Assembly (NCBI GenBank): GCA_016110215.1
Contig: JADWQD010000006.1
Span: 1,178,001-1,242,000 of the forward strand
DNA length: 64,000 nucleotides
Direction: 5' to 3'
DNA from: Capronia americana
Lineage: Eukaryota; Ascomycota; Eurotiomycetes; Chaetothyriales; Herpotrichiellaceae
The notes under the pieces are model-generated. The model was given only the letters and a program-made list of their open reading frames with translations. It was not told where the DNA came from and did not search any database. The position numbers and the translations under genes were made by a program. Positions 54,091 through 63,300 of this stretch are shown here, piece by piece; position 1 is the first letter of the stretch, and each line of letters begins with the position of its first letter.

Positions 54091-54746
54091 CTTGGCTGCA
54101 GGTGGTTGGCGGCTTACATTGGTGGCTGTCAATTGTTGATTTTGTGCTCAAGGGTTGACATATTGGTGTTGCTGCGGTGGATGCAGCAGCAGCAGTGGAA
54201 TGACATAATGCCCCTGGGAAGGGTTCTGGCACGCCTACCAAGCGCTCTACGTTGGGTCTGTGTGGCCTGTGCCTGGCGATCTGCAAGCCTAACCGACGGG
54301 GCCTAAATTAAGCTCACCGGCGTCTGGCTGCTTAGGCATCACTAAGTATGTGCTAAGGGCAGCTACGGGGTACTATTTCATTCACTGCCGACGGCAACAA
54401 GCCCTTTACTCGACCACATACGGACTACATCACTTCAGTGCAACTCCTTGTAACATGGAAATATGTCGAAGAGGCAAACAACTATGGAAACCGTCCATGG
54501 ATCAAATGCGGTAGGAAGGCGCCTGTGAGCCTTGGTGGCATAATCACTTGGTTCTGTCTCGTGGGTTTGTTTGCTTCAATTTCAACTCTCTCTGCATAAT
54601 CCCCGCGACCATCACTTGTCACTCACCCTCCTTTACTCTTTCAGTAAATCACTAGACTTCGCGTTCCTTCAACCGAATCCTCAGATTCGTCTCAACGATG
54701 TCTTTGGTTCTGGTCTCGTTCAGTCTTTGAGCCAACCACTGCCTCA
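54091..54746. other. Divergent promoter region, 656 bp
   Basis: Between the Ssp120-like gene (minus) and the Dicer gene (plus). Nothing else was recognised. Confidence 0.6.
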
Positions 54747-57700
54747 ATGGCGATCAACGAAGGCGCCGCACAGTGGGTGGACAGATTTGAAGTAGATATT
54801 GGACACCCAGACGCAGAGGAGCTCACTGAATCGGACAGTGGGTCTGAATCCGAATCATTGGGCTTCACGAGCCAGGCGGACCTGGATTCCAACAAAGCCC
54901 TTTTGAACAACTACATCATCGCTCACGCCAATGACAGTGTCGAGACCCGGGCAGCCAGAGAGAGCAAAAACAGTGAATCCAACAAGATTATTGATCAGGC
55001 TCGCGAGTATCAGCAAGAGCTCTTTGACCAGGCCAAAGATGAGAATATCATCGCTGTTCTCGATACGGGCAGTGGCAAGACTCTCATTGCAGCCTTGCTG
55101 ATCAGACACTATCTTCAGCAAGAGGTCATTTCTCGAAGCCAAGGCGAGACGGCGAAGATCGTATTCTTTCTGGTCAACAGCGTCCACCTTGCCCGACAAC
55201 AGGCCCTCTTTCTCAGCAACAACTTACCGCAGAAAGTCGTCCCTCTCTTCGGGGACACATCTGACGATCTGTGGAAAAAAGCAGAATGGAGCCGAATCTG
55301 TGCCGAAAACAGCGTCGTGGTCTGCACAGCTGCTGTGCTTGATTCTTGTCTCATGCACCGGTACCTCACAATCGGCCAGATCTCTCTTCTTGTCTTCGAC
55401 GAAGCACACCATTGCAAGAAGAACCACCCATATTCGCGGATCATCAGAGACTACTATCTCAAATGGAAAGGTGACCGACCGCGCATCTTTGGCATGACAG
55501 CGTCTCCTGTCGACTCGAGACGAGACATTGCGAAGGTAGTTTCCGATCTGGAGGCGTTGCTGCAGAGCAAGATCGTGACGACGACCGATCTCTCCATCTA
55601 CGGGTTTGCGCCTCGAGCAAAGGACGCCATCTGGGTTTACCCTCCACTAGACGCTGGATTTCAGACCGATCTGTGTTCTGCCCTCGTGCCACTGTGTGGA
55701 TTCGTCAAAGACTTGGCTTCTTACTTTACCTTTTCGCGGTTCGCTTCAACGCAGCTGGGAGTATGGGCGGCAGACAGAATCTGGAAATATGCATTCCGCA
55801 ACTCCGAGCACCAGGCAGCGACCATCATCAGAAAATATGAGCGGAACGCAGCATACATGGAGATAACCGACCCCGATCAGCGACAGGCAAAGATGGACCT
55901 GATTCGTGAGGCTGTCTCAATCGTGCAGAGACACACCTTTGGCCCTCCGCAGGTCGACGAAGACCGGGAATTGTCCCCGAAAGTGAGAAAGCTATATGAG
56001 GAGCTGAAAGACCGGTATTTGGCGTGCCCGACTACCCGATCAATCGTATTTGTCGAGGAGAGGCTGACAGCCCTGATTCTCTACGACCTCTTTTCGGCGC
56101 TTGCTCTCCCCAACCTCCACCCTGGCGTCCTTGTTGGTAATGCACAGTCTGGGGCAGAGGCAGGTTCGTGGAGAGGCCAAGAAACCGCCATGCAGAAGTT
56201 CAGAACCGGAGTCATTAACATCATCTTTGCAACAAGCGTTGCCGAAGAGGGCATTGATATTCCGCAGTGCAACCTTGTCGTCAGATTCGACCTCTACAGA
56301 ACTCCTATTCAATACATGCAGAGTCGAGGTCGAGCGCGAATGAAAGATTCTATTTTCGCTCACATGATTGAAGAAGGGAATTTCTCACAGGAAGCGGGCG
56401 TCAACTATGCCATGCAGCAGGACGAATACATCCGAAAGTACTGTCAGCAACTGCCTCCTGATCGGTTGTTGGGCCAAGGCTCCAAGTTAAAACAGCTGAT
56501 GGCCAGAGATGCGAGTTGCCAGAGCTTCGTCACCTCTACGGGCGTTCTGGCGAGTTATGCAAGCTCGCTACTTCTGCTCAAGCGCTACACCGAGTCGCTG
56601 AAGAAGATCGGGGCGGCTTCTTCTGAGGTTTACGATGAGGTGATCGATACCGAACGGAACATGTTTCAGTACAAGGTCATCCTCCCCCCTACAGATGACC
56701 CGCGAACTGCTGTAGTGAAAGGAGCCAAGGGTGATCCCCGAACAAACAAGGTGCTGGCCAAGCGATCCGCTGCATGGCATTGCATCTTCAAACTGCGAAA
56801 AGCACATTTGTTGGACACGAACCTCGACAGTATCTTCTCCAATGTGAAGCCAGCCAATCTCAATGCTCGCATTGCCGTGTCCCAGAGGAAGGATGCGTAT
56901 GACAAGAAATTGAAACCGGACTTCTGGTTTACTAGCGGTACTACATCGCCAACACTGCCTACGGAGCTGTTCGTCACTCACGTACGGGTCGAACCAAAAT
57001 CCAGCTCGTGGTCATCCGACGGTGTGCTTCTCTTCACTCGCGCACAACTCCCAGCCATCCCCAGATTCTCTGTCTACGTGGACAACAACATTGAGAAACA
57101 TGTCACCTTTCACCAATATCCAGAGCCACTCGCTGTTACCGCTGATCAGATCGAGGCCCTAACGACATACACACTTCATGGCATCTTTCACGACATCTTC
57201 TACAAGCAATATGTCCACGACTCGACCTCCATGAGCTACTGGCTAGCGCCTCCAGGAGAGCCCGAGCACTCGGGGCCGGGGGCTTTCGACCACGTCGTAG
57301 ATATGGATCAGCTGTTGGCTGCAGGGACACTCGTACGCGGGCAGTGGCAGCCCTCTACCAGTTCATTCGATGCACGGAAATGGTGCAATGCCTTTCTCGT
57401 TGACCGAGGAAGCGGGCGGTTCCACTATTTCACAGGGGACGTTGTGCCCGAGAAGACGATCTTCGACGTCATTCCGGACAGCGTAATGGTCTTGAACAAA
57501 AAGCGTGGCAAGACAATCATCGAGTTCTCGGACAGAGCCTGGAAAGCAAAGACGAAGGATTTCGAGAAAGAAGTCAACGACAGGTATGATGCACATCAGC
57601 CTGTATTAGCCGCGAAAGTGGTCATAGCAGGTCGAAAATACACCGAGAAATGCTTCGAAAAAGAACAACGATATGCCTTCTGCCATATCGCTCCGCAGCC

Positions 57701-59534
57701 CCTGGAACTTGCTCGAATCTCTTACTCAGTGGCCCAAACTTGCATACTCTGGCCTGCCATTCTTCACAGACTGGAAGGCTACCTCATCGTGAGGGAGGCG
57801 TTCCAGAAGCTTGACCTTGAGCAAGTGCCTCTGGAGCTGGCTCTGGAGGCTTATACCGAAAACCCTTGCGCCGAAGCAGAGGCTGCTGGAACTGGATCTG
57901 ATGCCGGAAGTCAATACCCGCCAGAAGGGGAGGAGCAGCTTGACAAACCCGAGGGAACGGGGGCAATGAACTACGAGCGTCTCGAATTCATAGGAGATTC
58001 GCTTCTCAAGCTGATGACCACTATCACAGTCCACAACCGCACGACTTGCAACGAAGAGGGCATGCACTGCAAACGCATGAACTTGCTGTCGAATAGTCGG
58101 CTGTGCAACACGGCTTCCGCACCTCATTACGAGCTCTTCCGTTACATCCGCTCTGCGGGTGAGAAATGGCGAGATACCTGGTACCCTGAGTTTCTGGAGA
58201 GACGCGGGCAAGGTCGTATTATCAAGTTGACAGACAAACACCGCAAGCACGCCTTGGGTAAGAAGACCATAGCCGATGTATGCGAGGCGACGATCGGAGC
58301 GTGTATCATGACCAGCCAGCATCTGCCCACGGAGGAAAAGTTCGACCTCGGAATCAAAGCCATCACCAAGTTGGTCGAGCATCCCGACCACGCAATCAAC
58401 TCGTGGAAGGAGGTGTTGTCAATGTACAAGCCAGCTGCCTGGGTCGGAGAGCTCAACGATCCGATCGCCAATGATTATGCCGACAAAATCTTCGAAGTCA
58501 CGGGCTATCGATTTAAGCATCCACGCTTGATCCGCTCGGCCATGACACACTCGTCCGACCAGATGTCCCCGGTGCAGGACCTCCAACGCCTTGAGTTTCT
58601 GGGTGATGCCTGCCTCGATTGGGTCTGTATCTGGTGGCTATTCTCAAACAATCCCACACGCGATCCGCAGTGGCTGACCGAGCACAAAATGGCCATGGTG
58701 AGCAACAAATTCCTTGCTGCCCTCGCAGTCATTCTGGGTTTCCACAAGTTCGTCTATGCTACGAGTACCGCGGTGTACGAAGAGATCGGCAGCTATGCGA
58801 CCAAAGTGCAAGAAGCGTGGACAGACGGCAACGCGAAACCGGATTTCTGGACTCGTGTCGTGACCGGCTCCAACGTGCCCAAAGTCCTCGCCGACCTGGT
58901 GGAGAGCTACCTCGGAGCCGTGCTCGTCGACTCAAGCTTTGACTTCCGAGAGATCGAGAAGTTCTTCGAAAAGCACGTCAAGTGGCATTTCGAGGACATT
59001 GAGGCCTACGATACATTTGCGAATCGTCATCCGACCACCCATCTCACTCGTCTCCTGACCCAGGAATTCCACTGCCGCAAAGCTATGGCCGTCCCGCGCG
59101 AAGGACCAGTTCAACCGACAACGCATACCGACGGACAACATTTCGCAGATGAAGGAGACGATGACGATGACGAAGGCGGACCCGTGGGAGCAAAAGGCGA
59201 CGACGCAATGACAGGCATGGAGTGCCATGTGGGGTGGGTGGTGCATGACCGGGTCGTGGCCATCAGCAAGGGCCAGAGCGTCAGGTATGCCAGAGCCCGC
59301 GCAAGCAAGGCTGCACTCAAGATACTGGGAAAGCTGAACATTGTGGAATTCAGGGAGCAGTGGAGATGCGACTGTCCTACCAAGAAGGGTCAGAGCGGCA
59401 GGAAGGCGTCGGTTGTCGGTCGGTCTGTCGATGGCGGACGCGAAGCCACCGGCACAGACACAGACACTGACGCTGGCACTGGCACTGGTGCGTTGGACCC
59501 AACAGAGCGAGCGAGCGAGTCAGCACGCAATTGA
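54747..59534 (+). CDS. DCL1: Dicer-like protein 1, 1595 aa
   Basis: RNase III enzyme that cuts double-stranded RNA into small interfering RNAs. Intronless. N-terminal helicase: P-loop DTGSGKT (about 106-112), DEAH box VFDEAHHC (about 218), SAT-like MTASP, and C-terminal helicase motifs FATSVAEEGIDIPQCN and QSRGRARM. The dimerisation (DUF283) domain follows (about 575-680), then a PAZ-like region. RNase IIIa has ERLEFIGDSLLK near 1077 with KTIADVCEATIGA; RNase IIIb has QRLEFLGDACLD near 1280 with ADLVESYLGAVL; the acidic catalytic residues of both are present, so both sites should cut. A double-stranded-RNA binding-like segment with an acidic Asp/Glu insert lies near 1460-1530. The RCDC motif near 1539 and a Thr/Asp/Gly tail end the protein. 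The Cys motif near the C-terminus fits DCL1 rather than DCL2. Confidence 0.95.
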   Translation: MAINEGAAQWVDRFEVDIGHPDAEELTESDSGSESESLGFTSQADLDSNKALLNNYIIAHANDSVETRAARESKNSESNKIIDQAREYQQELFDQAKDENIIAVLDTGSGKTLIAALLIRHYLQQEVISRSQGETAKIVFFLVNSVHLARQQALFLSNNLPQKVVPLFGDTSDDLWKKAEWSRICAENSVVVCTAAVLDSCLMHRYLTIGQISLLVFDEAHHCKKNHPYSRIIRDYYLKWKGDRPRIFGMTASPVDSRRDIAKVVSDLEALLQSKIVTTTDLSIYGFAPRAKDAIWVYPPLDAGFQTDLCSALVPLCGFVKDLASYFTFSRFASTQLGVWAADRIWKYAFRNSEHQAATIIRKYERNAAYMEITDPDQRQAKMDLIREAVSIVQRHTFGPPQVDEDRELSPKVRKLYEELKDRYLACPTTRSIVFVEERLTALILYDLFSALALPNLHPGVLVGNAQSGAEAGSWRGQETAMQKFRTGVINIIFATSVAEEGIDIPQCNLVVRFDLYRTPIQYMQSRGRARMKDSIFAHMIEEGNFSQEAGVNYAMQQDEYIRKYCQQLPPDRLLGQGSKLKQLMARDASCQSFVTSTGVLASYASSLLLLKRYTESLKKIGAASSEVYDEVIDTERNMFQYKVILPPTDDPRTAVVKGAKGDPRTNKVLAKRSAAWHCIFKLRKAHLLDTNLDSIFSNVKPANLNARIAVSQRKDAYDKKLKPDFWFTSGTTSPTLPTELFVTHVRVEPKSSSWSSDGVLLFTRAQLPAIPRFSVYVDNNIEKHVTFHQYPEPLAVTADQIEALTTYTLHGIFHDIFYKQYVHDSTSMSYWLAPPGEPEHSGPGAFDHVVDMDQLLAAGTLVRGQWQPSTSSFDARKWCNAFLVDRGSGRFHYFTGDVVPEKTIFDVIPDSVMVLNKKRGKTIIEFSDRAWKAKTKDFEKEVNDRYDAHQPVLAAKVVIAGRKYTEKCFEKEQRYAFCHIAPQPLELARISYSVAQTCILWPAILHRLEGYLIVREAFQKLDLEQVPLELALEAYTENPCAEAEAAGTGSDAGSQYPPEGEEQLDKPEGTGAMNYERLEFIGDSLLKLMTTITVHNRTTCNEEGMHCKRMNLLSNSRLCNTASAPHYELFRYIRSAGEKWRDTWYPEFLERRGQGRIIKLTDKHRKHALGKKTIADVCEATIGACIMTSQHLPTEEKFDLGIKAITKLVEHPDHAINSWKEVLSMYKPAAWVGELNDPIANDYADKIFEVTGYRFKHPRLIRSAMTHSSDQMSPVQDLQRLEFLGDACLDWVCIWWLFSNNPTRDPQWLTEHKMAMVSNKFLAALAVILGFHKFVYATSTAVYEEIGSYATKVQEAWTDGNAKPDFWTRVVTGSNVPKVLADLVESYLGAVLVDSSFDFREIEKFFEKHVKWHFEDIEAYDTFANRHPTTHLTRLLTQEFHCRKAMAVPREGPVQPTTHTDGQHFADEGDDDDDEGGPVGAKGDDAMTGMECHVGWVVHDRVVAISKGQSVRYARARASKAALKILGKLNIVEFREQWRCDCPTKKGQSGRKASVVGRSVDGGREATGTDTDTDAGTGTGALDPTERASESARN

Positions 59535-59676
59535 GAATGGAGGTGAGGCAAATCCATAATTAGGTAGACAGAGAATCAGAATTGACTTGACTTGACTTGA
59601 CGGGATGGGTGGGGGTTTAATCGTGATACCGAGCTACGAGGAGCGCAATCTCATACTTTTCGTACTCTTCTTCTCA

Positions 59677-59734
59677 CACTCACTCACTCACTCACTCACT
59701 CACTCACTCACTCACTCACTCACTCACTCACTCA
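59677..59734. repeat. (CACT)n microsatellite
   Basis: About 14 uninterrupted copies of CACT, followed by decayed copies up to about 59764. Probably variable in length between strains. Confidence 0.95.
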
Positions 59735-60165
59735 TCTACTCATTCACTTACTTATCCACTCACTTACGAGAGTAGAGAGTAGAGAGTAGAGAGCAAGCGA
59801 TTTATATCCCTCGAGGATAACTAAAACCCTACACTCCCAGACTCCCAGGCTCCCACCTCCCCCCCTCCTCACCTCAGAAGGGCGTATATTATCAGCACGG
59901 TACAGCATAGTACAGTGCAGGACAGTATGGCGAGTAGATTAAAGGATTGAGGATCGAAGAATAAAGATTGAGGATTGAGTCGTCACCGCGCGCTGACTCT
60001 GTCTGTCTCTCTAGGGCCGACTAAAATACAGTGCATACACAGTACGTGCCCTTAGCGAGTGCTGTACGTGTACGTGTCGGCAGGGAAAGAAGAACGCGGC
60101 GATGGAGAGCTGAATAGAAGATGCAGAAATACAGTACAAAATCACAAAACACAGAAAGCAGATCG

Positions 60166-60247
60166 AACATACCCGCCCGTCTTGAATAGAGGGGGCCTGT
60201 CTGGAAGTTAAGCAGCTGGCTGAGTGATGGGCACCTTGGATGAATCC
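60166..60247 (+). pseudogene. 5S rRNA-like relic (tentative)
   Basis: The stretch reads GAACATACCCG at the start, GGAAGTTAAGCAGCTGG in the middle and CACCTTGGATGAATCC at the end, in the order and at about the spacing of the 5' end, the box A region (GAAGTTAAGC) and box C region (CTTGGATGGGTGACC) of eukaryotic 5S rRNA. The 5' half is poorly conserved and the total is shorter than the usual 120 bases. Fungal 5S genes are often dispersed with many relics. Chance similarity cannot be excluded. Confidence 0.35.
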
Positions 60248-60316
60248 ATTCCTTATATTTGCACCATTATGTATAGCACTACACCTCCTCGATTGTCCGT
60301 CCACCCATCACTGCAC

Positions 60317-63300
60317 TCACGCATTTTCGCGCTCCCTCGTCGGTGGTCTCGATCCAGGCTTCCTATTCTCGTCACCCGCAGCAGCAGCAGCAGCACCTTC
60401 CTTCTTCATCTCCTTCTTCATCTCCTCCTGGCCGTCATTCTCTTCCGCCTCACGAGGAAACAACTCGGCCACCAGGCCGGGTAGGAACCTCTCCAACCGT
60501 CTCACGGTCTCGGGCCAGATCTCGTCATCAGCCACTACCCCTCTTTGTAGCTTGTTATCTGATCTCGGACTCCTAGGGCTCTGGGCCACTACGTCAATTG
60601 TCGTCCGCTGGAGGTATCCCGCCCCGTCCATGACTAGCAGCGTATTCTTGACGCCTTCGCGCACTGCTTCGGATAAGGCATCTGTCGGGGAGGACTTTGG
60701 ATCGATGGTGCCGGCGTTCATGAGGCGGTCCAGCAGCGTTAGGGTTTTGAGGTAGATATCCGCCATCTTGGTTCCTTTGCCTTTCCTCTCGGCTTGGTGT
60801 CGTGCTGTGGTCGGGGATGTATCGTCTTTGATGGTTTGCGTCTCATCCTCGTCGGTTTGGTCCTCATCATCTTCGTCTGTCTCGGCGTCGGCGGTAGTTT
60901 CTGCGGTCAGAGGGATATTGTGAAGTCGATCAAGATATCGTAGGAATACCTTGCACAGCAGTCCACCCATCTGCGCCCTGGTCTCGTTCATGCCCAAACT
61001 ATCGAGCTGGTAGACTTCGGGTTTCAGCAATCTCAATGTGAGAGGGAACAGGACTTCGTCGAAGATGGCAGTCCATTCGGCATGTCCGTGCCCTGAATCC
61101 GCTACGCTCTCGCTGAGGAGGGTGCGCTGCAGTGCCGAGATGGCGCGATGGCGAATCTCGCGGCAGGGATTGACGCATTGGGAACACAGCGCGCGGAAAA
61201 CGGGGCTCCAATACGCCGCCCACGCTTCACTTCTCTCCAAATGACTCTGATCAATCAGACTCGGCACGCGCTCCGTTAACTGGTAGATCAGCGAGACGGC
61301 CTGGTTCGCTCGTGTCACCAGCGCAGCATCTTCCGGTCTGGCATCCTTGGCTCTTCGTCCCTGTTTCGCCGCAAAATCTTTGCGTTTCTCTTGGATGCTC
61401 CCGATCGAGCCCGCAGAGGCAAAATCGTTCGCCAAAGTGACGGCGGATTCGAAGTTGTCTGCCGTGAGCGCCTGATCTTGCGTGGCTAGGTGGCTCAAAA
61501 TATCCAAGACTTTTTCTGCTTCGGTTTTATGCTGATGCAGACGCTGTAAGGTGGACCAGAAATCCGGGGATTTGGTGACCTCATTGCGCAGAGGGGTGGC
61601 GCCGGAGATCGAGGATGAAAAGCCGGCAGTTATCGTGGAAGCGGTGCGATCTAGAGTTTGATCGTCGAAGGACGAGATTGCATGGAGGACGACAGGGGCG
61701 CGCATGAAATCGTGGGTCTGTAATGCTGTCAGTGGTGATGTAGCGCCGGGGGCAGGCAGACAATGACTTACGTAGCTATATCGCACTAACTCTAGGAGAT
61801 AGTGTACCACCCGGGCCGCTGCAAGAGGATGGAGATTTGAAGCATCCCTGACAGCATTCTGTAATGAGCCTGTGAGTTGTTCACCCGCTGCCACGATGGT
61901 GTGGTCATCTCGGATTGTGAGTTGTGTTGCAAGTTCAAGCAGGAACACAGTGCCTGGATCGTACTCCGGTCCAGCCTTGGGCATTCGATGACCATTCACT
62001 CTGACAGTAACAGGGATAGGCCGTTCCGGCTTGACCGTCACCACAGGCGAAGATTCCTCCAGTTGAGACAGTAGAGCAGAAACCAGGTATTTAATCTGCG
62101 ACGGAGGCAGCGAAAACATATGCTGAAGCACGCGGTCCGGTTGACAGGCTTTCACGCAGTCAACCGAGGAGAGAGTATTTTCCAACTCTTCTTCCGACGG
62201 TTCTGGCGGGTCATCTGCGGCGTAGCTGGACAGGTAGGACGTGAAGGTCGAGAAGATACCGCTATCACTCAGTCGGCCATCTCGATCGATGACCTGCGAA
62301 GGCGGTTGTAGGGGAATCGGACCGATATCTCCTAGTCTGCTATGTTCGAACGTCGGCAACGTGATTAGGGAATTTACAAAGAGATTCCGTAGGATGCGCA
62401 CAATGTAGATCCACGTGTCCCCGACGGCGTTTTCGTGGCCCTGCAAGATGCGAAACAGCAGAACGGTCGACAGCTGGGCTTTGAAGTCTCGTCCCAGTCT
62501 CACGGCCGTTTCACTAACCATGATTCTCTTCTTTCCCACCTGCACTTCCGTGTTCAGGGTCGTGCTTGGCGGCATTTCAGCGGCTAGCCCGCTGATCTGG
62601 CTGACACTGTACACGATGCGGTCGAAGGCTTCGGTGATGCCATACTTACCCGCAATCTGGGCGCACTGGTCGAACCCGACCACGACCCGGGAGAAGACAG
62701 CATCATCAGACGCTGACATGAAGACGTAGCAGAGCGTGGCAACGATTGGCTTCCAGGTCGCCTGGAACATCTCCGCGTCGAAGGCGTTCGTGTCACACAA
62801 CTCCAGGGAGCCAGCATCGTGTGTTTTCAACAACAGCTCCTTCCACGCATATTCAAAGGCGTGTTTATTCTCATGTTCGTCTGGCAAGATGATTTCATTC
62901 TGTTTGATGGCCTCGTAGATGTCCTGCAGGAACTCCTGAGGGAAGTCTTTGCCCGCATTGACGCCGCGGAGGTTGCGAGCAAAGTCCTCAGGAGACATTC
63001 GCTTCTGGGTCTTAGCGACGTTGGGATTGTACAAGTCCGTGTTCAGCATGATGATCGCGTAGGCGAGCACGAAGGCCGCGTCTTTGTCTGAAATGTCCTC
63101 CGGCGCCGTGGCTTCGATGTACTTTTCGGTAAAGATGTTGACAATTCGTTCAATGAGTGCTGCCTCGCCTGGAAGACGGAAGGAACCAAGCACTTCCCGC
63201 AGCGCCTCGTCGATCCGTTTGTCCACAAAATCGAACTGATCAATGAATGCCGTGAGGAGCGCTTCGTTGGATCTCTTGGTCAGGAACTCCCCCAATACTT

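Larger units (their letters stand above)
59535..60316. other. Convergent intergenic region, 782 bp
   Basis: Between the stops of DCL1 and the Sec7-domain gene. It contains a TTGAC pentamer run near 59582-59600, the CACT microsatellite, AGAGAGT repeats near 59771-59793, and the 5S-like piece near 60166-60247. Confidence 0.7.
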
